DNA of 6,482 nt, taken from NCBI GenBank assembly GCA_009843625.1, contig VYDD01000490.1:1-6482 (forward strand), in the 5' to 3' direction. The stretch comes from Gammaproteobacteria bacterium (lineage in GTDB: Bacteria > Gemmatimonadota > Gemmatimonadetes > Longimicrobiales > Gaopeijiaceae). Both the position numbers and the translations under genes were made by a program. Below the pieces are notes generated by a model. It made no database searches, was not told the DNA's origin, and was given only the letters and a program-made list of their open reading frames with translations. Below are positions 1 to 5,956 of this stretch, in pieces. Positions within the stretch are counted from its first letter, which is position 1. Each line of letters begins with the position of its first letter.

Positions 1-1277
1 GAGGCGGGGCGGTCCAGGCCGGCGGCGGGTTCCACCAGTGGCACCACCAGCCCGGTCGACTCCAGCCCGAGGCGGGCGGCCAGGTCGGGCAGCGCTTCCA
101 CCGCGGCGGCACCCGGGGCGAGCAGGGCGTCGACCCGGTCGGGGATCTCGTTGTTGTCCGAGTCGCCCAGCAGGCCGTCGGGGGTATACAGGTTGGACAG
201 GTCGAGCGACCCCTTCCCTCCGCTGCCCGGTCGACCTGCGACCGGTCCGGGCGCGTCCGGGGCGGCCCTGCCCGGGATGCGCACCACCGGGCCCGACGCC
301 AGACGCACTTCTACGGAGCCCAGGCCGGGGTAGGCGAATGGGTCGTCCGACTCGTCGGAATCAGCATCCTGGGCGGCTTCCTGTCCGGCGGGGACCGCCC
401 CGGGGGCAGCCGGGTCGGCTTCCTCCTCGGTCGGCGCGTCCTGCCCAGCGGCCTCTTCCTGCCCGGCGGCCTCTTCCTGCCCGGTCGCGGTCGGGACTTC
501 CTCTCCGGCCGCGAGCGCGCGCAGCACCCCGGCCGCCTCCTCCAGATCGGCCGCCGCCACATCCACGTTCGCGATCAGGCGGTTCACCCCGTCCGATCCG
601 GCGCGCGCCCGGGCCTGCCAAAGCCGAACATCCTCCACCTCGACCCCCGACTCTTCCAGCGCCGCGCGCACGTCGTCCCCCGCATCCCCCAGCAGCGGCG
701 CCGACAGAGTGCGCGTGTGCGGCAATACCCCCGCGAACATGCGGGCAGCCGCGACCAGCCCCTCGTCATCCCCACCTACCACCAGCACCCAGCGGCGGCC
801 ATCCGCCTCGCGCACCACCACCGCGCCCTCGCCGGCGTCCAGCGACGCCGCGTCGACCCCCGGCGAGACCAGCCCGGAGGCGGCCAGTCCGCCCCGGCCG
901 ACCACAACCAACACGCCTTCCGCCGCGGTCCCCCGCGCCACCGGCAGGTCCAGCGCCATGGTCTCGAAGCCCAGGCGGGCGGCGATCTCGGCGGCCGCGC
1001 GCGTCTCGGCCCCAGTGGGCGACTCACCGGTCACCAGCGAGGCGTTGACGAAGTCCGGCACTTCGTCGCCGTTGGTATCGAGGACGAGGCCCCCGACCTC
1101 GAAGAGCGTGGTCAGGTCACCGGGAACCGAAGCGACCGGGGCCGCCTGGGACATCGCGGGCGCGGGCACGACGAGCCAGAGCGCCACCGCACCCACGGCC
1201 GACCGGAACGCGGATCCGGGTGGTCTACGCAACCACCAACGCGTTCGGGAACCGGCGACCGTCCGCGCGCCCGCCAT
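1..1277 (-). CDS. Exported protein with duplicated Asp/Asn-loop module (3' end outside window)
   Basis: Function not recognised. Reading leftward from ATG at 1277, this frame has no stop for 425 codons and runs off the window edge. Residues 1-45 look like a signal peptide: Arg-rich start, hydrophobic stretch at about 27-38 (AVGAVALWLVV), then APAMSQA as a likely cleavage region, so the product is probably exported. Two related modules follow. Module 1 has DTNGDEVPD at 67-75 and AARLGFET near 99-106, then alternating hydrophobic strands such as VLVVVG and VLVVGGDDEG. Module 2 has DSDNNEIPD at 372-380 and AARLGLES near 400-407. An acidic linker rich in Glu, Gln and Ala lies at about 260-312. 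The Asp/Asn loops look like calcium-binding loops (inference). An in-frame GTG at 1286, ten bases after GGAG, is an alternative start. It lies 116 bases downstream of the CstA gene. The long open frames on the opposite strand look like GC-rich shadows: they give Pro/Arg-rich sequence without domains. Confidence 0.8.
   Translation of the reverse strand, partial: MAGARTVAGSRTRWWLRRPPGSAFRSAVGAVALWLVVPAPAMSQAAPVASVPGDLTTLFEVGGLVLDTNGDEVPDFVNASLVTGESPTGAETRAAAEIAARLGFETMALDLPVARGTAAEGVLVVVGRGGLAASGLVSPGVDAASLDAGEGAVVVREADGRRWVLVVGGDDEGLVAAARMFAGVLPHTRTLSAPLLGDAGDDVRAALEESGVEVEDVRLWQARARAGSDGVNRLIANVDVAAADLEEAAGVLRALAAGEEVPTATGQEEAAGQEEAAGQDAPTEEEADPAAPGAVPAGQEAAQDADSDESDDPFAYPGLGSVEVRLASGPVVRIPGRAAPDAPGPVAGRPGSGGKGSLDLSNLYTPDGLLGDSDNNEIPDRVDALLAPGAAAVEALPDLAARLGLESTGLVVPLVEPAAGLDRPA
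448..483. repeat. 18-bp tandem repeat, two exact copies
   Basis: Positions 448-465 and 466-483 are identical (gcggcctcttcctgcccg). The unit is a multiple of three and encodes a repeated Gly-Gln-Glu-Glu-Ala-Ala hexapeptide in the acidic linker of the exported protein. A degenerate third copy precedes it at about 436-447. Such in-frame units commonly expand or contract by slippage. Confidence 0.85.
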
Positions 1278-1351
1278 CTCACCCACGTTCCGACCGCTCC
1301 GGCCCGCCCCGAACCGCGCCCGGAGCGGCCTCGGCCGGAGCACGCTCACGA

Positions 1352-1366
1352 CCCGCGGCGCGCGGG
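1352..1366 (-). terminator. GC-rich hairpin between CstA gene and exported-protein gene
   Basis: A perfect 6-bp inverted repeat, cccgcg/cgcggg with a 3-base loop, lies 28 bases downstream of the CstA stop codon in the 116-base gap. No T-run follows it, so it is at best a weak or factor-dependent terminator. In DNA of this composition such stems also occur by chance. Confidence 0.22.
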
Positions 1367-1393
1367 CGCCCCCGGTCCGGTGGCGGCAATCGC

Positions 1394-3115
1394 CTACCGG
1401 ATCGACGCCAGCGCCTCGAACACCAGCCAAATCACCAGAACGAAGATCGCGCCGCCGACGCCGAACAGGAGCCAGGTCTCGCTGGTCCAGTAGCCGATCA
1501 TGTTGATCACCATGGCCCATGTCGTCATCACCAGCAGGAAGGCCAGCGGCATCACCGTCACCCAGATCCTCCGCTTCAGGCTGAAGAGGAAGAGGCTGAT
1601 TACCAGCAGGCTCATCGCCCCGGTGAGCTGGTTGGTGGTGCCGAAGAGCGGCCACAGGCGCATGCCGCCGGCGCCCCGGTCGACGCCGAGCGCCAGCAGG
1701 GCGCAACTGGACACGGCCAGGGTGGTCGCGATCCAGCGATTCTGCGCGAGCTTGACGCCGTACTCGGCCCCCAGCTCGGAGATGATGTAGCGCTGCAGGC
1801 GCACCCCGGTGTCCATGGTGGTGGCCGCGAAGCTGATTACCACCACCGCCGCAAAGGTGACCGCGAGCCCCTGGGGAATGCCGATCCCCTGCGCCAGGAA
1901 TCCCACCCCCTGCACGAACGCCTGGGTGGCGCCCGCCGATGCCGACGCGAACGACCCGTAGTGGTCATGCCAGCCGTCCACCCCGACCACGACCGCGAAG
2001 CCCGCCGTAGTCGCGAGGATCGCGGTGAGCGCCAGCGATCCCTCGCCGACCGCGCCCCCGTAGCCCACGTAACGCGCGTCCGTCTCCTTGTCGAGCTGCT
2101 TCGATGAGGTCCCCGACGAAACCAGCCCGTGGAAGCCGCTGATGGCGCCGCAGGCGATCGTCACAAACAGGAGCGGGAACCAGTTGGGAGTGTCGGGCGG
2201 CAGATTGGTGTTGATTGCGGGAGCCACGACCGGTGCATTGGTGAAGATGATCCCCAGCCCGATGATGCCGAGCGCCACGAAGAGCTGATGGCTGTTGACG
2301 TAGTCGCGGGGCTGAAGCAGGAGCCAGACCGGCAGCACGCTGGCGAAGAAGGCGTAGACGAAGAGGACGATTACCCAGCCCGCGCGCACGCCGTCGGTGG
2401 TCGCGGCCGCCGCGGCCGCCGCCTGATCACCCCCGGCGGCCTCGATCTGCGCAGCGGTCGGGTCGAAGCAGAAGAAGTCGGGCAGTTCGAGCGGCACCGA
2501 CTGGCCCTCCCAGATGAGGAAGTAGAGCACCGCCAGCGCGCCCAGTGACGGCAGCAGCAGCCCGGCGCCCGAGCGGTAGATCAGGAAGCCCACCGTAATC
2601 GCGACCACGAGGCTTCCCCAGACGGGCAGCACCGCCCCCGGGTTGCCGATGAACAGGTTGGAGATGACCACCGCGAACACCGCGTTCACCAGCAGCAGCA
2701 GGAAGAAGATCACCAGCATGAAGAGCACCCGGCCGCGATCCCCCACGATCTTCCCGGCCAGCGTCCCGATGGAGTTCGCCTTGTGCCGGGTCGAAATCCA
2801 CAGCGTGCCGAAGTCGTGCACCGCCCCCGCGAAGATCGTCCCCAGCACCACCCACAGGAACGCGGGCAGCCACCCCCAGATGACCGCGATCGCCGGCCCC
2901 ACGATGGGCGCCGCCCCCGCCACCGAGGTGAAGTGGTGGCCGAAGAGCACGTTGCGGTTGGTGGGCAGGAAGTCCACCCCGTCCTCGAACTCGTGCGCCG
3001 GCGTGCGGAAGTCGGGGTCGAGCTGGTAGATGTTGCGGGCGACGTACCGGGAGTAGACCAGGTACCCGGTGGCAAACGCGGACAATCCAACCAGTAGCAG
3101 TACGATTGAACTCAC
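1394..3115 (-). CDS. cstA: CstA-family carbon starvation / pyruvate transporter
   Basis: Polytopic inner-membrane protein of 573 residues. Characterised members (E. coli CstA, BtsT) take up pyruvate by proton symport and peptides have also been proposed as substrates; the substrate here is inferred. Family blocks are clear: FGHHFTSVAGAAPIVGP at 58-74, GAVHDF at 97-102, DYVNSH at 271-276, SGTSSKQ at 334-340, TTMDTGVRLQRY at 432-443 and WPLFGTTNQ at 488-496. Hydrophobic helices fill most of the length. It is shorter than the E. coli proteins (about 700 residues) but close to many short CstA homologues. A non-membrane stretch at about 213-246 carries a run of seven alanines and looks like a lineage-specific loop. 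The start is GTG at 3115, supported by AAAGGA eight bases upstream. It sits 87 bases downstream of the ArsA-like gene. No CstX/YbdD-type small partner gene or histidine-kinase regulator is visible. Confidence 0.93.
   Translation of the reverse strand: MSSIVLLLVGLSAFATGYLVYSRYVARNIYQLDPDFRTPAHEFEDGVDFLPTNRNVLFGHHFTSVAGAAPIVGPAIAVIWGWLPAFLWVVLGTIFAGAVHDFGTLWISTRHKANSIGTLAGKIVGDRGRVLFMLVIFFLLLLVNAVFAVVISNLFIGNPGAVLPVWGSLVVAITVGFLIYRSGAGLLLPSLGALAVLYFLIWEGQSVPLELPDFFCFDPTAAQIEAAGGDQAAAAAAATTDGVRAGWVIVLFVYAFFASVLPVWLLLQPRDYVNSHQLFVALGIIGLGIIFTNAPVVAPAINTNLPPDTPNWFPLLFVTIACGAISGFHGLVSSGTSSKQLDKETDARYVGYGGAVGEGSLALTAILATTAGFAVVVGVDGWHDHYGSFASASAGATQAFVQGVGFLAQGIGIPQGLAVTFAAVVVISFAATTMDTGVRLQRYIISELGAEYGVKLAQNRWIATTLAVSSCALLALGVDRGAGGMRLWPLFGTTNQLTGAMSLLVISLFLFSLKRRIWVTVMPLAFLLVMTTWAMVINMIGYWTSETWLLFGVGGAIFVLVIWLVFEALASIR
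2403..2423. repeat. Short GC tandem repeat coding the CstA poly-Ala run
   Basis: The 9-bp unit gcggccgcc occurs twice in a row (2403-2420) and is followed by a partial gcc. It contains two GCGGCCGC palindromes and encodes the alanine run at CstA residues 232-238, in a loop outside the membrane helices. Probably made by replication slippage. Confidence 0.7.
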
Positions 3116-3123
3116 GGAAGCCG

Positions 3124-3129
3124 TCCTTT
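3124..3129 (-). promoter_or_regulatory. Ribosome binding site of the CstA gene
   Basis: On the minus strand this reads AAAGGA, eight bases before the GTG at 3115. It decides for the GTG start, since no in-frame ATG gives the conserved N-terminal membrane helix. Confidence 0.7.
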
Positions 3130-3172
3130 GTTCGGGACACGGAGACGACGTGTTGCGGAAGCAAGACGCCTT

Positions 3173-3189
3173 CGCCCGCCTGCCGGGCG
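3173..3189 (-). terminator. GC-rich hairpin downstream of the ArsA-like gene
   Basis: Perfect 6-bp inverted repeat cgcccg/cgggcg with a 5-base loop, starting 13 bases after the TAA stop of the ArsA-like gene and ending 57 bases before the CstA start. No T-tract follows. It could be a weak terminator or attenuating hairpin separating the two genes; chance in GC-rich DNA cannot be excluded. Confidence 0.3.
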
Positions 3190-3202
3190 CGGAACGGTCA
3201 GT

Positions 3203-4180
3203 TTACGTCGCGCGCTCCGACATCGGCAACGTCCCCGCCAGGCGTTCCAGCGCCTCCAGCCCGTGCAGCCGGCCATCGAACAGAGGGATGGCGTGCACCG
3301 GATACCTGGAGAAACTCCTGCGCACCCGATCGGCGTACTCGCGCTGGCGATCCCTCCGGGCCCCCAGCAGCACGCCGTCCGCGTCCTCGGGCACCACCTG
3401 GTTGAGGAAGATGGCGGCGACCGGGATGCCGTACTTGTCGAGCATCTTCACCGACCGCTCGGTCTCCGACACGGGCAGATGCTCCGGCGTGACGACGAAG
3501 ACGAAGCCGGTGCGATGCGGGTCCGTGATGAGGGCGCGCGCATGGCGGAAGCGGGCCTGGCGTTCGGTGAGCGCGCCTAGCACCGGATCCTCCCCGGAGT
3601 CCTCGGTTCCCGCCGCCGCCCCCGCCACGTTGCGCCACATGCGCCCGAGCACGTTGACCTTCCTGCGCCGCGAGATGAGCCCGCTGATCCACGCATCCAT
3701 CAGCTCCGGCAGCGACAGCAGCCGCAGCGTGTGACCCAGCGGGGCGGTATCGAAGATGAGGCGGTCGTAGGCGTGGCCGGCCTCCTCGGCGATGCGCGTG
3801 AACCGATCGAACAGCGCCGACTCCTCGGCGCCGGGGGTCACGCGCGCGATGTCGATCTGGCGCTCGACCTCCGCCATCAGCCGGGGCGGCGTGCTGTCGG
3901 CGATGCGCGCCTTCACGTCGTCGATGTAACGGTCTGCTTCCTCCGCGGGATCGATCTCGAGCGCCCACAGCCGCGGGCGAACCTCCCGGGCCGTGCCGCC
4001 GAGCCGGGTTTCGAGCACGTCGGACGTCGAGTGCGCGGGATCGGTGGAGACCAGGAGCGTGCGGTGCCCTTCGCGCGCGGCCTCGAGCGCCATGGTGGCG
4101 GCGAGGGTGGTCTTGCCGACCCCGCCCTTGCCGCCGAAAAAGAGAACCTCGCGGTCGAGGATGCGGCGCGATCTGGCCAT
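3203..4180 (-). CDS. ArsA/GET3-family ATPase, single domain, cysteine-free
   Basis: Soluble P-loop ATPase of 325 residues from the SIMIBI class. The family includes ArsA, which drives the ArsB arsenite pump, and GET3/TRC40, which delivers tail-anchored membrane proteins. Visible motifs: deviant Walker A GGKGGVGKTT at 16-25 with the extra signature Lys18, switch I STDPAHS at 45-51, PGAEE at 116-120 matching the PGxDE region, and switch II DTAPLGHTLRLL at 144-155. Length fits one ArsA half, so a homodimer is expected. There is no cysteine at all: the arsenite-binding cysteines of ArsA and the zinc-binding CxxC of GET3 are both missing, and no arsB, arsC, arsD or arsR lies nearby. Arsenic transport is therefore unlikely; a chaperone or targeting role is inferred. 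The ATG at 4180 has only a weak ribosome site; no ATG or GTG occurs upstream before the in-frame stop at 4244-4246. It lies 80 bases downstream of the CC-star gene. Confidence 0.9.
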   Translation of the reverse strand: MARSRRILDREVLFFGGKGGVGKTTLAATMALEAAREGHRTLLVSTDPAHSTSDVLETRLGGTAREVRPRLWALEIDPAEEADRYIDDVKARIADSTPPRLMAEVERQIDIARVTPGAEESALFDRFTRIAEEAGHAYDRLIFDTAPLGHTLRLLSLPELMDAWISGLISRRRKVNVLGRMWRNVAGAAAGTEDSGEDPVLGALTERQARFRHARALITDPHRTGFVFVVTPEHLPVSETERSVKMLDKYGIPVAAIFLNQVVPEDADGVLLGARRDRQREYADRVRRSFSRYPVHAIPLFDGRLHGLEALERLAGTLPMSERAT

Positions 4181-4260
4181 CAGCAGGGCACCGGAGCGCG
4201 CCTCACCGGCTGTCCGCCCAGCGGCTCGTGGGACGGCTCGGCGTCATCGGCGCACCCGGC

Positions 4261-4578
4261 TCAGCAGCATCTGAATCCGCCGTCGGGAGCACTGGGCATG
4301 CCGATGCGCACGTGCCACTGGTGGAATTCCTCGATCACGTCGGGATAGATCTCCAGGGCGTAGAACGCCACGGGGTTTGGGGCGCCCAGCAGATCCGCGA
4401 ATCCCAGCAGCAGGAAGGTGTCGCGCTCCTGGCGGTACGATCGATAGATCTGGGATCGATAGGGGGCGAAGTAGATGCCCTCGTAGATCTCGCCCGCGGC
4501 CCGCAGACCCTTCCTCAGGCGCCGGAACGCCCTCCGGGCCCAGGTCTCGGACGCCATCCTGCCCTCGCTACCGTGCAT
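4261..4578 (-). CDS. Small protein ending in Cys-Cys (cory-CC-star family)
   Basis: A 105-residue protein without a signal peptide or membrane segment. It has an Arg/Lys-rich helix at about 14-28, a central block APYRSQIYRSYRQERDTFLL at 38-57, LLGAPNPVAFYALEIYP at 63-79, then EEFHQWHVRIGMPSAPDGGF and a terminal CC. Its only cysteines are residues 104 and 105, directly before TGA. This architecture matches what I remember as the cory-CC-star family, named for the terminal Cys-Cys-stop; its function is unknown to me. The C-terminal pair could bind a metal or be modified (inference). The start at 4578 overlaps the end of the cupin gene by 11 bases and has GAGGA eight bases upstream, suggesting translational coupling. 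Met8 (4557), also with a GAGG upstream and no overlap, is the alternative. The ArsA-like gene follows 80 bases downstream. Confidence 0.82.
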   Translation of the reverse strand: MHGSEGRMASETWARRAFRRLRKGLRAAGEIYEGIYFAPYRSQIYRSYRQERDTFLLLGFADLLGAPNPVAFYALEIYPDVIEEFHQWHVRIGMPSAPDGGFRCC

Positions 4579-4960
4579 CGTATTCGTCCTCGCTCACCGG
4601 GTCCCCCCAGCTTGTAACCGCGTTCACGTTGAGTGCGATGTGGGTCATGGCTCCGCCGGGAGCGGCGCCGTGCCAGTGGTTCTCGCCGGGCTCCACGACG
4701 ATGAGGTCGCCCGGCCCGGCTTCGCCGACGGGCTCGCCTTCCTTCTGGTATCGGCAGCGGCCCTCCACGATGAAGAGCATCTGATGGCCGCTGTGCGTGT
4801 GCCAGTTGGTGCGCGAGCGGGCCTCGAAGTGCACGCGGTAGACGTTCACCCGGGGATCGGCGGGAAGCGCGCCCTCGATGCGGCGCAGGCTCCCGGGGCC
4901 GGTGAAGTTGGCCGGATCGGAGGATTCGCGGCTGAGGGTCGCCAGCGGAAACACGTTCAT
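4568..4960 (-). CDS. Single-domain cupin, manganese/hydroxynitrile-lyase-like type
   Basis: Cytosolic single-domain cupin of 130 residues. The first cupin motif is WHTHSGHQMLFIVEGR at 53-68, the second GPGDLIVVEPGENHWHG at 82-98, followed by MTHIAL at 105-110. Predicted metal ligands are His54, His56, Gln60 and His95, with His97 in the pocket. The His/His/Gln/His set, the HWHGA motif and the length match the small cupins that include the manganese hydroxynitrile lyase of Granulicella and many carboxymuconolactone-decarboxylase-associated proteins. These relatives differ in reaction, so no substrate is assigned. The ATG at 4960 has only a weak purine-rich GAGAGCAGAAG upstream. It is the first gene of the minus-strand set and faces the divergent region; its 3' end overlaps the CC-star gene by 11 bases, so the two are probably cotranscribed. 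Confidence 0.88.
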   Translation of the reverse strand: MNVFPLATLSRESSDPANFTGPGSLRRIEGALPADPRVNVYRVHFEARSRTNWHTHSGHQMLFIVEGRCRYQKEGEPVGEAGPGDLIVVEPGENHWHGAAPGGAMTHIALNVNAVTSWGDPVSEDEYDAR

Positions 4961-5002
4961 CTTCTGCTCTCGGATTCGGCGTGTCCGGGATGGAGGTCGC
5001 GT

Positions 5003-5023
5003 GCCATCATCGCGCCTGATGGC
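5003..5023. promoter_or_regulatory. 7-7-7 inverted repeat, candidate operator
   Basis: GCCATCA at 5003-5009 and TGATGGC at 5017-5023 are perfect inverted arms around a 7-base spacer; one further G-C match lies outside at 5001/5025. Its place between divergent genes fits a dimeric regulator site, though no regulator gene is in view. A nested GCGCC/GGCGC dyad (5012-5025) overlaps it. Confidence 0.4.
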
Positions 5024-5045
5024 GCTGTTGGCCAGTGGGCTTCCT

Positions 5046-5056
5046 CAATAGTATTG
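5046..5056. promoter_or_regulatory. AT-rich palindrome CAATA-G-TATTG
   Basis: A perfect 5-bp inverted repeat around one central base, in the AT-rich patch of the divergent region. It overlaps the possible -10 element TAGTAT (5049-5054), so it may be a promoter core or operator. It is short, hence modest confidence. Confidence 0.3.
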
Positions 5057-5109
5057 GTGCCCTGGTCCCGGAAACGCAGTTCACCGTCTCGCGGGCAGGC
5101 CATCCTCCG

Positions 5110-5937
5110 ATGACATCCAGTCGTGCCATCACCAGCCGGCTTCACGAAGAAGCTTCGAGTAACGGGGAGACCTTCTACCTGGACCCGGAGACGGGCCTCG
5201 CCGTCTTCACGGAGTTCGGCCTGCGCCAGCGCGGCAGTTGCTGCTGGAGCGGATGCCGTCACTGTCCCTACGAAGCCGCGAGGGCGGATGACGGGGATGG
5301 TGCCGCGGCCGTGGAGCCTCCGCTCTGGCTCACGCCGATGCGGTTGGAGTCCGAGCCCGTCGACGTGCTCTTCTGGAGCGGCGGCAAGGACAGCTTTCTC
5401 GCCTACCGCGCCCTGCTGCGCGAGGGGGCCCGCCCCACGGTCCTGCTGACAACCTTCGACGTGGCAAGCCGGACGATCGCGCATCAGGAGCTCGCCGTGG
5501 AGCTTGTGGTGCGACAGGCCGAGCACCTGCACGTGCCCCTGCTCGGCGTTCCCCTCCATCCCGGCCTCGCCTACGAAGCGCGCATCGCCGAGGCAGTCAC
5601 GTCGATTCCCGCGATCGCCCGCTTCGTGTTCGGCGATCTGCACCTCGAGCACATTCGCGAGTGGCGCACGGGCGCGTTCCGGGAGCTCGCGGAGACACGC
5701 GGCGCATCGCTCCACTTCCCCATCTGGCAGGTGCCTTACGAGGTGCTGATGGCGGATCTGGAGGCCAGCGGGATCGTCTGCGAGGTGTCCGCGGTGACCG
5801 ATGCGGCGCTCGGCGCGCTCGTCCCCGGCCAGCGCTTCGACCGCGAGGCGATGTCGCGGCTCCCTGACGGCGTGGACCGGTTCGGCGAAAACGGAGAGTT
5901 TCACACCCTGGCGAAGGTGTGGACCGGAGATGACTAA
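5110..5937 (+). CDS. DUF5522 cysteine-cluster domain fused to Dph6-like ATP-pyrophosphatase
   Basis: A two-domain cytosolic protein of 275 residues from the ATG at 5110. Residues about 20-55 match DUF5522: FYLDPETGLAVFTE, then RGSCCWSGCRHCPY, with Cys44, Cys45, Cys49 and Cys52 forming a likely metal site. Residues about 83-272 form an ATP-pyrophosphatase of the diphthine-ammonia ligase family (Dph6-like): PP-loop SGGKDS at 90-95, FGDLHLEHIREWR at 174-186, FPIWQ at 203-207 and GENGEFHT at 259-266. Such enzymes adenylate a substrate and join it to an amine. Since bacteria lack diphthamide, the true substrate is unknown and the Dph6 name only states homology. An in-frame GTG at 5035 would add 25 residues, but these show no domain sequence and no ribosome site. 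It is divergent from the cupin gene and convergent with the aminotransferase, 19 bases away. Confidence 0.88.
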   Translation: MTSSRAITSRLHEEASSNGETFYLDPETGLAVFTEFGLRQRGSCCWSGCRHCPYEAARADDGDGAAAVEPPLWLTPMRLESEPVDVLFWSGGKDSFLAYRALLREGARPTVLLTTFDVASRTIAHQELAVELVVRQAEHLHVPLLGVPLHPGLAYEARIAEAVTSIPAIARFVFGDLHLEHIREWRTGAFRELAETRGASLHFPIWQVPYEVLMADLEASGIVCEVSAVTDAALGALVPGQRFDREAMSRLPDGVDRFGENGEFHTLAKVWTGDD

Positions 5938-5954
5938 GTTCGTTTAGCTTAGTC
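5932..5954. terminator. Inverted repeat between convergent genes, possible bidirectional terminator
   Basis: GACTAAG at 5932-5938 and CTTAGTC at 5948-5954 form a perfect 7-bp stem with a 9-base loop. It includes the TAA stop of the Dph6-like gene and ends three bases before the aminotransferase stop. The placement in a 19-base gap between convergent genes fits a shared terminator; the lack of T-runs on either side lowers confidence. Confidence 0.42.
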
Positions 5955-5956
5955 CA

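Larger units (their letters stand above)
4961..5109. promoter_or_regulatory. Divergent intergenic control region
   Basis: This 149-base stretch separates the minus-strand cupin gene from the plus-strand DUF5522/Dph6-like gene and should hold promoters for both. It contains two inverted repeats (listed separately) and a locally AT-rich patch around 5041-5056, unusual for this GC-rich window. A TTGGCC at 5028-5033 and TAGTAT at 5049-5054 with 15 bases between resemble a poor plus-strand promoter. If the plus-strand gene starts at the in-frame GTG at 5035, the region shrinks to 74 bases. Confidence 0.5.

Noticed and set aside
38..1048. Long plus-strand open frame of 336 codons
   Set aside because: Its product is almost only Pro, Arg, Ala and Gly without domains, and it lies opposite a frame with a signal peptide and an internal repeat. 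It is a GC-rich shadow.
709..2107. Three overlapping plus-strand open frames (709-1506, 717-1493, 1220-2107)
   Set aside because: Low-complexity Arg/Pro/His-rich products antisense to the exported protein and CstA; no family motifs.
2427..3164. Minus-strand open frame of 245 codons overlapping CstA
   Set aside because: It reads the CstA region in another frame and gives Arg/Gly-rich sequence; the CstA frame carries all family motifs.
3153..3164. Short dyad TTGC-GGAA-GCAA upstream of the CstA gene as operator
   Set aside because: The arms are only 4 bp and no promoter elements accompany it; expected by chance.
3198..3968. Minus-strand open frame of 256 codons within the ArsA-like gene
   Set aside because: Shifted frame of a well-supported ATPase; His/Arg/Gly-rich with no domain.
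3203..4180. Arsenic resistance operon
   Set aside because: Only an ArsA-like ATPase is present, without metalloid cysteines and without arsB, arsC, arsD or arsR.
4181..4260. Promoter or small gene in the 80-base gap upstream of the ArsA-like gene
   Set aside because: No convincing -35/-10 pair, hairpin or start codon with ribosome site was seen.
4957..5904. Minus-strand open frame of 315 codons opposite the Dph6-like gene
   Set aside because: Antisense to a protein with clear DUF5522 and PP-loop motifs; the antisense product has no recognisable domain.
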